This document shows, in pieces, positions 11,277 to 21,979 of a DNA stretch of 64,000 nucleotides (position 1 is its first letter; each line of letters opens with the position of its first letter). Source of the stretch: Turritopsis dohrnii. Lineage: Eukaryota; Cnidaria; Hydrozoa; Anthoathecata; Oceaniidae. Both the position numbers and the translations under genes were made by a program. The notes under the pieces were generated by a model, which saw only the letters and a program-made list of their open reading frames with translations, searched no databases and was not told the DNA's origin. The DNA lies in NCBI GenBank assembly GCA_027922465.2, contig BQMF02000469.1, forward strand, positions 186,001 through 250,000, in the 5' to 3' direction.

Positions 11277-12914
11277 ATGCGAAAACAATCTAAATTCACT
11301 TCACATGATATTCAAAATGAAGTTCTCAACATTATGGCAAATCATGTACTGAGAGATTTGTTACAAAGCATAAGAGGGAATGTATTTTCCATTATGGCTG
11401 ATGAATACACAGATGTGTCTAACAAGGAACAACTAACTTTTTGCCTGCGCTGGGTAACAGAGTCTCTTGATGTTAATGAAAACTTCTTAGGTTTCTACGA
11501 AATTCCGAACATTTGTTCATCAACGATAGTCGCTGCCTTACAAGATATATTAACACGGTACCAATTAAATCTAGATTTGTGTCGGGGGCAATGTTATGAT
11601 GGGGCCAGTAATATGCTTGGCAAGTCTTCCGGAGTTGCAGTGCAGATGCGTGAGATTCAACCATTGGCTTTGGAAACACAATGCCATGCACATTCTCTCT
11701 CCTTATCGGTAAGACATACCACTTACGAAATTAAAATCTTACGCGATAGAATGGGAACAGCTGGTGAAATTATTGTGCTGATTAAATACTCGCCAAAACG
11801 GGAAAACATGCTTAGTACACTAAAAGAACAAATTGAGTGTGATTCGGAAGACGTTTTCAAGACCAATGGGCTACTCAAATTGTCACAGACTCGCTGGACA
11901 GTTCGCGCAAACTGCTTTAAACGTATTTTGGAAAATTATGAGAATCTAATGAGAGTTTGGAATCATTGTTTGGAAAATGACAAAATGCAGGCCGATTTGA
12001 AAGCACGTATCAATGGTGTGAAAAAACTAATGGAAACTTTCGATTTCTTTTTTGGACTTACCATTGGCCACCGGCTCTTTTCCCACACAGATAACCTTTC
12101 TCGAACGCTACAAGCTGAAAAAATGTCTGCTTGTCAAGGCAAAAGAAATGCTGATCTTGTGGTCAGTGTTTTAGAAGAAATGAGAAATGAGGCATCCTTC
12201 AATCTTCTTTATGATGCTATTGTGCTCAAAGCAAAACAGCATTCCTTTGTATCTGAGCCAAGTGTTAAAAGAAAAAGGAAAACTCCCAACTACCGTGACA
12301 TAGTTGTAATTGACGGTTGCAAAAGTGGACCAACGTTTCACCCTAGCACTGCACGTGATCATTATCGCAGTATATTTTATGAATCACTTGATACTTTGGC
12401 AGATTCTATTAAAGGAAGGTTTACCCAACCAAGTTTTCAGGCGTACGAAGTCTTGGAAGAATTTCTTTTGAAATCAATTCATTCGTTGGACACTTCAGAA
12501 GAAATTAGTTACCTACATGAGAATTGCAGCACTGATGTCAATGTTAATCACTTGGAACATGAAAAAGATATTCTAGCTACAATGTTCAAGGCAGAAAAAC
12601 CTGTTTGCTTTCAAGAAGTTGTCCATTACATAAAAGAATTAGATCGTGCACAAAAATCACTCATTCCGAACATCGTCATGATTTGTAAACTGCTTTTGGT
12701 TAACCCAGCAACAACAGCAACCGCTGAACGCTCCTTTTCACTGGCCAGAAGAATCAAAACATGGCTCCGATCCAAAATGATGGCAGCTCGTTTTAACTCA
12801 ACAGCTATTTTACATGCTCATAAGAACCTTACTGATTCTTTAGATTTATCTAGCGTTGCAAATGAGTTTGTGAGCAAAAATGATAGCAGGAAATATATCT
12901 TTGGTACATTTTAA
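11277..12914 (+). pseudogene. hAT transposase catalytic part, frameshifted
   Basis: The 545 codons continue the ORF at 10555 in another frame. The DUF4371/RNase-H-like region has IMADEYTDVSNKEQL (first Asp), CYDGASNM (second Asp) and CHAHSLSLSV. The C-terminal dimerisation segment has NPATTATAERSFS with the acidic residue, then LHAHKNL. All expected catalytic positions appear present, so apart from the break near 11250 the copy looks fairly young. It is similar to ZMYM1-type domesticated hAT proteins. It acts only on transposon ends and has no link to the LINE it sits in beyond the insertion. Confidence 0.85.
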
Positions 12915-13082
12915 CTCTTGATTTTTATTTCATAAGTCTGGGGAATGCGTTTTTAGACGTTCAAGAGGGTGCAATTTCAAAATTTTCTTCGCGTCGGACC
13001 CAACCATGGTGGGTCCTCCTACGTCACTATACCGAATGTTAAGCCCCCCCAAATTCAATTTCGTGGCGCCGTCTCTGGTTCT

Positions 13083-14283
13083 CTGTGGGTTCCGCTCCAA
13101 GCATAATACCCAACATGCTCTCCTTCGCATGATAGGCCAATGGCAAAAATGCCTAGACAAATCTGGCAAAGTTGGTGCATTATTAATTGATTTGTCTAAG
13201 GCTTTTGATTGCATTGATCATGATCTTTTGATTGCCAAACTTGCTTGCTATGGACTCGATTTCAAAAGTCTAAAACTTTTAAGGAATTATCTAAATGGTC
13301 GTTTTCAGCGTACAAAAATTACGACGATCTATAGTTTGTGGTTAAAAATACTGAAAGGAGTCCCCCAAGGATCTATTTTAGGACCCCTTTTATTTAATAT
13401 TTTTCTAAATGATTTATTTTTTGTAATTAAAAAATCTAGCATCTGTAACTTTGCAGATGATAATACCTTATTCAAGTGTGCATGTTCTTTGGCCGAAGTC
13501 CAGTCCAGTCTAGAATGTGACCTCTTAAGCACACTTTCTTGGTTTGATTCAAACATGTTAGCTGCCAATCCTAAAAAGTTCCAGATGCTAGTTCTAGGAG
13601 ATAAAGACCCAATCACTATCAACATTGGCTCAGTCACCATCAAATCTGTAGAAACTGTCGAATTACTGGGTATCTACATCGATAGCACTTTAAAATTCTC
13701 AGGGCATATATCGAACCTTTGTCTCAGGGCGAAACGTAGATTACATAGCCTAAACAGAATTCGAGGTTTTCTACAGCGTGACCAACTGTTATTACTCATA
13801 AATTCATACATTTTATCAATTTTTTATTATGCTCCAATAATTTGGATGTTTTGTAGTAAATCTCAATCCAGAGAAATCGATAACATTCTAAAACGGGCTT
13901 TACGAGCTGCCCAAAATGACTTCTCAACTGATTTTAAGTCTTTACTACAAAATTCCAAACTCGTAAGAGTACATGAGACACACCTTAGGTTTCTTGTCTG
14001 TGAGATATACAAGACTCTAAATTCATTAAATCCTCCTTTCATGCAAACACTTTATGCTCTTAAACCGGTACAATACTCTCTGCGGAACCGTAATCTCCTT
14101 GTCATACCACCTGCAAAATCCGTTCGTTTTGGTACCCAATCCTTTTTGTTTCGTGGAAGCTTGCTCTGGAATAGTATCCCAGACAGTTTGAAATCATCAG
14201 TGTCTCTAAACTCTCTCAAGACATCCCTCAAAGCAATTGATCTTTGTAGTCTATGTAATTGTAGAATTTGTTCACGTTTTTAA
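13083..14283 (+). pseudogene. LINE ORF2 C-terminal part: reverse transcriptase
   Basis: This resumes the interrupted RT directly after the hAT duplication with CGFRSKHNTQHALL. Motifs follow in order: LIDLSKAFDCIDH (motif A), GVPQGSILGPLLF (motif B) and NFADDNTLF (motif C, FADD), then LLGIYID and the C-terminal thumb/connection, ending CNCRICSRF. Catalytic aspartates are intact. The frame stays open for about 1.2 kb, so this half decayed little. It is the classic L2/CR1-group RT. Confidence 0.9.
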
Positions 14284-14370
14284 TCTATTTTGTTGGTGTA
14301 AATTAGATAAAAACTATGTAAAACCAACGGTATATAAAATGGGAAATAAATAAATAAAAAAAAAAATACT

Positions 14371-14710
14371 GAGTGGTGTTATTCAATTTAAAACTGGTTA
14401 CTGATTTCTTTCTAAGACACTACCTAAACATGCAACTGGCTTCTCACTCTTGGATAATCCTTAATCAGAAAACGGTTTTTTTACTTTTTTTTATTTTTAT
14501 TTTTGTTTACTACCATTAATTTATCATTCTATTTTCTATTGTATATATTTATTTGTAGCTATATTTTTTTTGTCTTCTTTTTTGATGGCCACCTCCTTTG
14601 TTTAGATTTATCTACTGGGGTGGTCTCCAGTCTTTATTTCGTCTCATATACTTTGTATTTAATTTTGTGACAAATAGTTATAAATATTCTATTCTATTCT
14701 ATTCTTCCAC
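14371..14710 (+). repeat. 3' tail of a second LINE, (ATTCT)n end
   Basis: The segment reads like an L2/CR1 3' UTR (GGTGGTCTCCAG near 14620) and ends in a short ATTCT microsatellite at about 14683-14705. No coding part of this copy remains, so it is a severely 5'-truncated LINE insertion next to the first LINE tail. Confidence 0.5.
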
Positions 14711-15371
14711 ATGTAGGGAAATCAGTGCTAGTGTATACAATCCAACGTAACTACAATTTTTACAGTACATTGTAGGATGAATGTTGGATAAATCTTCGTT
14801 AAAGTTGAGCTTAAATACATTATTCAACCTCTAGATGTTGTCGCAAATATAATAAAATATTTTCCAGTTATTGTGCATCCACAAATTCAACAAAGTTTCT
14901 TCATAGCATTCTTGAGAATTAAAAATGTACTCATTATGTTAACGAAATATTGCTGAAGTATTATCCTCGACAACTTTACAATAAAAAATGGCTAGGTAAC
15001 TAAACTTTCACCGCCAATTTAAAAACCTTTTGAGCACCCAAAAAGAAATTTTTGACAACTCAAAAAACTCTATAACATTGTAAACAACGCGTGGTTTTTC
15101 CACCTCAGTTTTGAATCGTCATAAACGGAAGGCCTCTTTAGGGAGTTTAAACTACCTTTAATTTAATCCAAAGTAATTGTAGTTTTTGAAATTAATATTC
15201 TCTAGGGGCACGTGTTTCCTTATTCATTCATTAATCTTGAAGTTTCCATTCAAAAATCTGTATATATCTGCGTTCAAAAAGTTGAAGGTTCCCTCCCGAT
15301 TTGTTTACATTTTTTATAACTCGCTCCAGGCTTCCGTAAAAAACGCTTAATTTCGTAGAATCGCCATTTGA
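14711..15371. other. No gene seen
   Basis: I find no supported ORF, repeat or RNA gene. The right part runs into the decayed 5' end of the Penelope-like element. Confidence 0.4.
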
Positions 15372-15885
15372 AACAGCCGTGAAGTAGATAAACACCTTGA
15401 TAATGAGCAAAGGGAAGACTTTCATCAATTCTTACGTGTATATACTGATATTTTTTCCAAAAACATTTACACATCTACTGATTATACATATTCTACTCTC
15501 AAACGTCTCAGAACAGATGAGAACATTGTTATATTTGCGAGTGACAAAGATCATGTGTGTATGAATAAAGCCGACTACACCGGAAAAATGCAGAATATGA
15601 TTGATGACAGTATAGGAAACAAGATCTATGAACCAACACATGACAACACATTGAAAGATTTAAAGCGCTTTCAAGATTTTCTTTACAGAAATTTCAGAAA
15701 ATATAGCAAATATGACAAAATGCTCCCATCATCCAATCAACCAGCACAACTGTATGGCACTGCTAAAACCCATAAATTCGCAAATCTCGACGATATAACC
15801 ATGAAAGCGTTAAAGTTTCGACCCATTATCGCACAATCAGGAACACGCACTTATAATGCTGCTCAAGTGATTGGAGATTATTTAA
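15372..15885 (+). pseudogene. Penelope-like RT, N-terminal part
   Basis: One frame is open from just after the stop at 15369 to the MITE junction. It includes IVIFASDKDHVC, MNKADYTGKM and LYGTAKTHK, then RPIIAQSGTRTYNAAQVIGDYL, the conserved Penelope RT entry region (TAKTHK and RPI). The last host codons before the insert are GDYL; after removal of the MITE and one TTAA the next are KPLFDENS. No start codon can be assigned because the 5' part is decayed. Confidence 0.8.
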
Positions 15886-16409
15886 GGATAGTCAATACCC
15901 TCCGAGGTGAATTTTTTTGAAAAAATTTTTTTTTCAATATTTCCTTTCAATTTTTTATTTAAAAACAGATTCTGCAATCAGAATTTTAAAATTCCAAATA
16001 ATTATGGAGTTATTAGCAAAAACCAAAAGGCAAAAAAATCTTTGTTTACACAAGTAATTAATCTTTCGGTGAAATAAAAGAGATTTCTCTCAATGGCTGA
16101 CGCCATACATACTTTTTCGGCCTTGTTTACTTTTCGTATTCAATATTTTGCTTTATTGTTGTTAAAAATAAAACCAGGTGGTTTTCTTTATAATTATACA
16201 CACTATCATTATTCAATGAGATAGTTTTCTACCTTTTTAACTTTTCATACATTCCAACATCTCACATTCACAATAGAATTTGACCGCTATTCAATTTTGT
16301 TTACACAAGTGATGGAAGAAGAAAAATTTTTAAATGTGATTTTCTCTGAAAGTAATTTTAGCTTGATGACCAAAAACTGAAATCATGCTTAGGAGGGTAT
16401 GGACTATCC
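15886..16409. mobile_element. TTAA-target MITE
   Basis: Inverted ends are GGATAGTCAATACCCTCC at 15886 and, as the reverse complement, GGATAGTCCATACCCTCC ending at 16409. Both flanks are TTAA (15882-15885 and 16410-16413). Excision with one TTAA rejoins GAT TAT TTA AAA CCA (DYLKP) in the Penelope RT. TTAA targeting points to piggyBac or Kolobok as the mobilising source; the terminal bases do not decide between them. There is no internal ORF. Confidence 0.9.
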
Positions 16410-17156
16410 TTAAAACCATTATTTGACGAAAATAGTTACATCATAAGAAACACGCAAGACTTTCCACAGATGATTAACCAACCTACTTTATCACACCATG
16501 AAGAATATGTCTTACGATGTGGAGTCTTTATTCACAAATGTCCCTATAAACGAAACAATCGATTACATCATTGACGAAATATACGTACACAAGAAGTTAC
16601 CACAGATTTGTAGCAAGTTGATTTTTAAACGGTTACTACACAAGTTAACAACAGACGGTACTTTCTTATTCAACGCTAAGTTCTATAAACAAGTCGACAG
16701 ATGCACGATGGGAGGACCTTTATCGGTCATTTTTTCAAATACATATTTGACAAAATTGGAGAAGGAGAAAGTTACACCACAGAACCCGAAGTTTTATCGT
16801 AGATTTGTAGATGACGTCATTTGTAGGAGATACAAAGATTCACAAGATACGTTGTTTGAAGAGATTAATAATTATCACCCACGTATTAAGTTTACGATTG
16901 AAGCAAATCCCACGCGCTTTCTAGACACTAAACGTGTCAATAACGATGGAAAATATTCAACTGAAGTCTACAGAAAACCAGCAAAATATCCAGTCTCATG
17001 GACATCAAAGATCCCTAAGCGTTTTAAACGTAATACGATCAACGGGGACCTTAGTCGTGCATATCGAATCTCTGCAGTTTTCGAACATGAGAAATCAGTT
17101 ATACGAAAAAATTTATGGATGCACTATATCCAACCAGATTCATTAGCAGCGTGATC
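16410..17156 (+). pseudogene. Penelope-like RT core
   Basis: After the MITE the frame reads through HHEEYV, then shifts near 16500 into 16498-17154, which carries YDVESLFTNVPINETID (motif A region), CTMGGPLSVIFSNTYLTKLE (motif B) and FYRRFVDDV (motif C). These are diagnostic for Penelope-like RTs. The motif C aspartates are present. The frame ends before a second shift into the endonuclease part. It catalysed cDNA synthesis when active; the frameshifts show this copy is dead. Confidence 0.85.
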
Positions 17157-17160
17157 AGGT

Positions 17161-17696
17161 AATTTGAAGATCGTATGGCCACATCTGATGACGATTTTAT
17201 CATCCCACCTGATTTCTTTAAAGATCAAAAACCTTTTGTTTTAATAAAAGTACCATACTGCGAAGAAAACGAAAGTGTTTCTAAGAGGTTTTTGAAGAAG
17301 TTTCACGATTTCACAAACCACAAATTCGATGCTAATTTAACATGGAAAACGAAGAAGGTCAGACAACTTTTCAGTCTAAAAGAACATAATCCTTACCCTT
17401 CGTGTAAAATCTACGAAGGAGAGTGCTCCTGTGCAGCTAATTAAATTGGTGAGACCAAACGCAATGTGATCACGCAATTCAACGAACATGATAATGTTAG
17501 CAAGGATTCAGAGCTTGCTAAACACCTGCGTAACAATCCGGGTCATGCATTTACATGGAAGATAATTCTATCAGCACCACAGAACACTAGAATACGAAAA
17601 ACTCTGGAAGCTTCAGTTATAGCATTTAAAAAACCTTCATTAAACGACCAACTTGATTCGAAAAAGCTGCTATTGTTTCGCAATGGTGTGACGTGA
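17161..17696 (+). pseudogene. Penelope-like GIY-YIG endonuclease
   Basis: The region contains DDDFIIPPDFFKDQKPFVLI, a KIYEGECSC cysteine cluster, and the endonuclease core. Immediately after CSCAAN a TAA replaces the codon where family members have Tyr before IGETKRN, the YIG half of GIY-YIG. The frame then continues through EHDNVSKDSELAKHL and NNPGHAFTWKI to the stop after LFRNGVT. So a single nonsense codon hits the motif itself. A further stop at about 17160 separates this part from the RT. Confidence 0.85.
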
Positions 17697-17699
17697 TTT

Positions 17700-17879
17700 G
17701 TAAATTATTTCTTTTATTCGTGTAATCTCTTAGGACTCTCTTGTTTTTAACTTTGTATATATGAAATCCAAACATAGTAACATAGTAACATTTTATATGC
17801 AATGATGATGGTTTTGTACCGAAAGTCTTTTGCTTAATTTTAAACTTGTTGTTTTTTATTTTCTTTTATAAAGGTTTAA
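17700..17879. other. Short spacer
   Basis: AT-rich; no feature seen. Confidence 0.4.
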
Positions 17880-18720
17880 TGCTTCTTGAGGATTTCAATG
17901 TGGACTTGCTAAAGGTATAAGATGAACACAGCTATTTCGAATTTCTTGATATTCTTGGCTCATATCGTCTTGCACCTCAGATCTGGTTACCAACAAGAAT
18001 AACAGAGAACATACAAACACTAATTTACCACATCTTTTCCAATGTCACTTTTTTTAACACCAAATCAAGTGAGATTGAAAAGGCTCATTGTTTTAAACAA
18101 GACTGGTCTAAATTTGACCTGTAAAACTTTATTCCAGATTATCTTCACATTGACTGGGACATTGTTTTTAGGAAATGTGACTTGGACCCTGACCTCTGTT
18201 TTAGCGCTTTTGATTCACAGATAAAGGATCTTCTGGATCGATACCACCCTACTATCGGGCTAACCAGAAAATAACAAAAGACATCCATTAAAGCCAGCAT
18301 TACTCTTGGCATTCTGAAAATAATCAATAAGCTCTATTTTTATCTTCGCAAGTTCATTAAAATTAAAGATGCTGAGTTAAAAACTCAGTATCATTCTAAT
18401 TTTAAGTCAAACCGAAATCTCATTGTAAGACTTTGCAGGCATAGCAAAAAAAAACAAACATTTTTTAGAGTACTTCAAAGGTGCTCTCGTAATATGCACA
18501 GAATATGGACTGAGGTTACACAGTCAATCTCCCTCAAGTCTCCTAAATCCCAGAACCCTATTTCTATCTCAGTTTGGAATTCGGTGTCATCTAAACCTGA
18601 AAAGGTTGCCAATGCTTTTAATGACTTCCGCACAACAGAAATTGTCAGAGCTTCAATACAAAGATTTAACCATAATTTTTCAAAGTTCCTTATGGGGTGC
18701 GAACACATTTTATTTTTAGT
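17880..18720 (+). pseudogene. Decayed LINE: endonuclease end and EN-RT linker
   Basis: Near 17885 the frame reads LEDFNVDLLK, then LAPQIWLPTRIT, the C-terminal part of a LINE EEP endonuclease (GDFN block degraded to EDFN). From about 18080 several frames give the basic linker that precedes the RT (DWSKFDL, then LLDRYHPTI, then RLCRHSKKKQTFF, then SVSSKPEKVANAFNDF). Stops and shifts are frequent. No RT motifs follow; the copy is truncated at about 18720. It differs from the LINE at 7.5-14.4 kb. Confidence 0.65.
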
Positions 18721-18944
18721 GTGAAATCATTATCACGGAGTATTTACAGCTTTTCTAGCATGTTCCACATCTAAGATCACCGCCTTCCATCTTGAAGCAC
18801 CTTACGGACAGAACATTGATGTTAAGACTTCCACCTTAAAACAAAACGTTGATATTTTAACAGTGTTATTTAGTATTGTCTACTCATTGCAAATCCATTT
18901 GTTTTAGACAGGAAAGTCTCTGGCCCTTGAAAAGTTTCCAATCA
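18721..18944. other. Target DNA of the RLE retroelement fragment
   Basis: No coding signal. It forms the left flank of the 16-bp target-site duplication. Confidence 0.4.
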
Positions 18945-18960
18945 ATTATTGACGGAGGCA

Positions 18961-19515
18961 CACAACAACATCCGTGATTTTGAAGCCGGTCTCCTTTCAA
19001 AAATCGCTAACGACGTGGAAATCGAGCCACCACTACAACCAGTCGACGGTGAAATTATTAATGGTTTGGTAGGTGAAGCAGCACGACCTGATATAAGAGC
19101 TAGGGGTGTGTGGCGAGATGGACAGAATGCATTCTTTGACGTGCAAGTTACGAACTCACACTCAGCCTCGCAGTGTCAACAAGCTACCTCTAAAGTATTG
19201 AAGAAACATGAACACGAAAAGAAAAGGCAGTACAACCACCGCATTATGAACATAGAGCACGGCACATTTACTCCATCGGTTTTTTCTGTTTCCGGAGTAA
19301 TGGGCAAGGAGTGCTCTATGTTTCATAATCATGTAGCGGAAAAGCTTGCAAATAAGACTGGCGAAAGGTTTGAAAAGATAATTTCCACCTTAAGGTGCAA
19401 ATTGTCCTTTCTTATTCTCAAGTCAGCCTTGATGTGCATACGTGGCAGTCGAAGTCACTGCTTGAAAAATATTGATGAGTTTGAGGTTGTTTCAAGTGTG
19501 TCAGGCTTAGAGTAA
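18961..19515 (+). pseudogene. Restriction-like endonuclease domain of retroelement
   Basis: The frame enters at NNIRDFEAGLLSKI and carries ARPDIRARGVW, GQNAFFDVQVTN, then IMNIEHGTFTPSVFS and GVMGKEC. The P-D followed by F-D-V matches a PD-(D/E)XK-type core, aligning closely with the C-terminal domain at 52.4-52.7 kb (ARSDICARGFW, GQMAFYDVRVFN). The fragment lacks any RT and starts without its own initiation codon, as expected of a truncated insertion. Confidence 0.75.
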
Positions 19516-19662
19516 GAAATAGGAATGTATCCAGATAGGCCCCTGAAAGAGGTCGTGTTTCTTTCTCTGTTAATGGTTTTAGGAAAGAGTGTTTTTATTT
19601 ATCTGTTTTTATCAAATTGTAGATTTATAAATGATATTATTATTTATTGTAACCTTTTACTG
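18961..19662 (+). mobile_element. 5'-truncated RLE-type retroelement, 16-bp TSD
   Basis: The segment is bounded by an exact 16-bp direct repeat ATTATTGACGGAGGCA (18945-18960 and 19663-19678). It contains only the C-terminal endonuclease-like part of the same family as the element at 49.8-52.9 kb and ends without a poly(A) run. A short 5'-truncated copy flanked by a long duplication is the hallmark of target-primed reverse transcription. Confidence 0.85.
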
Positions 19663-19678
19663 ATTATTGACGGAGGCA

Positions 19679-20828
19679 AAAAAGTCTTTAAAATGAGATG
19701 GATAACCGATACATTTTTTAGCAAAATTACTACTAATGTCTGACCTTGGTTGCTTATTAAAGAATGTGCCCACAATTCTGACTGTAGTTGTATCTCGAAC
19801 ATCTGAAATTCATTCCTCTCTACCTCACTGTGTTTTGCTAAGATTTTTCCTTCCTTGCAAATGAACGAACAACTGTCCATCTTAAAGGACCAAAACAATT
19901 GGTTGGGCGAAACATTCGAGTTAGCAACACTATGTGACTCTGACAGAGGAAAAAAGTTGAAGATAACGAATTAATTGTAGTTGAATATCCCTTGTTTTCT
20001 GAATTTCGTTTCAAAATTACCTCGAGATACTAACGCCCTGAAATGGCACGAAATGGAGTTTTTAGAGAAAGTAGACCCAAAGTTTTTCTTTTTTGTTTGG
20101 CTTTAGGCAGTACCTAGTGACAAATTGGACCTTGTAAAAGAACTCCTATATCCGCCCATGTGTCGTCCACATTCATGCATATCTGAAGCAAAGGCAACCA
20201 AACTTCTATTGTGACTCTCTAGCTTCCGAGTCACAAATGTTTCTTAAGTTCTTCGACATTCATGCAAGATATCATATTGTAATCCATTTTCTACTTTACC
20301 CGAGGTTGCAGCTTTAATCAAAGGCAGTAAATGTAAATTCAAGTAACAGATATTACATGTTTATACTTCGTTTTCTCAAGTGAAAGTGGCATAATATTTT
20401 AGATCTCCGCCAATGTTTCCTAAACAAACTAGTTAGAGTCTAAAAATTAGCACGGTGTATAAATTATTATCACACACAGCACGCTACTTTATCTGCATTA
20501 TTCGACCTTACTAAATTAGTAATGGAATCTTTCCATTAGGGTTATAGTAAATTTGGTGCATCAGCTGGTATTCAATATTCATGCAATTCTGTATTTATCT
20601 TAGAAAAGGGTTAGAACCTGGAACAGACAAAAATTTTAAAAATCTTAAAGAATCGTAAGAATCCTTTTTGGTGATGAACTATCAACACCAATATCTATTA
20701 CAGACAAAGAACCTGCACTTGGGTATAGTCTATTCACGCATAGATGCAAAATTTCAAATCTGGCGATAATGTGTCGCGCGCAGTAATAAACTAATGTAGC
20801 AATTAAATTATCATGCAACAACTATTTA
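19679..20828. other. No gene supported
   Basis: Short frames at 19525-19898 are low quality. I see no repeats, splice chains or RNA genes in this stretch. Confidence 0.4.
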
Positions 20829-21281
20829 ATGACCAAAATGAAATTATTTGAGGCGGTTACACGTCGTAGTTTTGTTTTTACTGTTCGAAAAGCAGTAGAA
20901 AGAAATAGCAATTCTATAAAGTTTGATATTATTGCAAAAATGGCAAACATCTGGCAGCAATGGGAAACTTCAGAAAAGGAAGACAAAAATGAAAAAATTG
21001 AAATAACGACTCAAGTTCAACAGGTTATTTTAAATGTTCATTCCTTTATGTCTTCATGAATGTGTTCATCAAATAAAGATAAGAAAGAATTTAGAGGCCC
21101 CATTACGGAAACAAGCGCTGCATTGAAAATTCCCTATTTTAAAGTCCGAGTGATTAAAGCAGGCGCACCTCGTAATAACAAATCTTCTATTTTGAAGATG
21201 GAAAAGGAAATTCACGAAGGACTGAGTTACTTTTTCCAAAAACATAGAAAATTGGAACTGGCCTCAGCAGTTTCTTTTTAA
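20829..21281 (+). pseudogene. Possible HTH remnant of a DDE transposase
   Basis: Two abutting plus-strand frames (20829-21059 and 21060-21281) meet at an ATGA overlap in the same frame, so one TGA separates them. The second contains GPITETSAALKIPYFKVRVI, a pattern like the helix-turn-helix region of Tc1/IS630-type proteins. Its 3' part blends into the 114-bp repeat array, sharing the phrase TTTTGAAGATGGAAAAGG. Function uncertain; could be a chance ORF. Confidence 0.3.
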
Positions 21282-21404
21282 TCTTCAATATGGAAGATTT
21301 TAGTCACGTGTTGTAACGCCTTATCACGTGTTATTACTTCTTGTTACACATTGGTGACAAAAACAAATTAGAACTAGTATCAGCAGTTTCCCTTTCATCT
21401 TCAT

Positions 21405-21958
21405 TATTGATTGGACTGTGCTTCTTTTTCCACAAAATGTAACAACATGTAACAACGCGTGATGACAAGTAATACTGCGTAACAAGAAACCTTCTGTTTT
21501 GAAGATGAAAAAGGGAAACAAAGGAATGAATGAATTTCTTTCAACGAAACATGTAACAACATCTAACAACGCGTGATAACAGGTAACACCATGTAATAAC
21601 AAATCTTTTGTTTGGAAGATGAAAAAGGGAAACTGAGGAGGAAATGGATTTCCTTTTCCAAAAAATGTAACAACATGTAACAGCGCGTGATAACAGGTAA
21701 CACCATGTAATAACAAATCTTTTGTTTGGAAGATGAAAAAGGGAAACTGAGGAGGAAATGGATTTCCTTTTCCAAAAAATGTAACAACATGTAACAGCGC
21801 GTGATAACAGGTAACACCATGTAATAACAAATCTTTTGTTTGGAAGATGAAAAAGGGAAACTGAGGAGGAAATGGATTTCCTTTTCCAAAAAATGTAACA
21901 ACATGTAACAGCGCGTGATTACAGGTAACAGCACGAAATAAGAAATCTTCTCTGGAAT
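21405..21958. repeat. 114-bp tandem repeat (minisatellite)
   Basis: About five units. The phrase AAATCTTTTGTTTGGAAGATG starts at 21601, 21715 and 21829, an exact 114-bp period, with nearly identical units in between and diverged units on either side. Each unit has clustered GTAACAACATGTAAC and CGCGTGATAACAGG words. Because 114 is divisible by three, a 216-codon minus-strand frame stays open through the array; I regard it as a by-product. Confidence 0.85.
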
Positions 21959-21979
21959 AATTGAAAAACAACATAGTGT

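Larger units (their letters stand above)
9891..13077 (+). mobile_element. hAT transposon (ZMYM/TTF type), 5-bp TSD
   Basis: Terminal inverted repeats start CAGGCACGGTGCCAC at 9891, with the partner CAGAGACGGCGCCAC (reverse complement) ending at 13077. Runs of G/C (GGGGGGGCTT) lie just inside both ends. The flanking direct repeat is GTTCT (9886-9890 and 13078-13082). Removing the element and one copy restores HPVLCGFR in the LINE reverse transcriptase, so the insertion point is certain. Most hAT elements make 8-bp duplications; 5 bp matches the group called hAT5 as I recall it. The element encodes a TTF zinc finger and a transposase separated by one frameshift. Confidence 0.9.
7497..14370 (+). 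mobile_element. L2/CR1-like LINE, interrupted by a hAT element
   Basis: The parts in order are ORF1 with an SGNH esterase-like domain, an apurinic-type endonuclease (EEP), a linker, and a reverse transcriptase split by the hAT insertion at 9891-13077, then a 3' UTR ending in AAATAAATAAATAAAA. This is the architecture of the esterase-bearing L2/CR1 group. Frame breaks near 8950 and 9430 plus the insertion make it inactive. The 5' start is uncertain and no target duplication was found. Confidence 0.85.
15372..17696 (+). mobile_element. Penelope-like element (RT plus GIY-YIG), inactive
   Basis: An N-terminal RT region, an RT core and a C-terminal GIY-YIG endonuclease occur in Penelope/Neptune order. 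The copy is broken by a stop at 15369, a MITE at 15886-16409, a frameshift near 16500, a stop at about 17160 and a stop in the endonuclease. The ORF ends LFRNGVT. No flanking duplication was identified. Penelope-like elements use the GIY-YIG domain to nick target DNA. Confidence 0.85.

Noticed and set aside
21324..21974. 216-codon minus-strand frame through the tandem repeat
   Set aside because: Explained by the 114-bp period being divisible by three; composition is repetitive and no family is recognisable.
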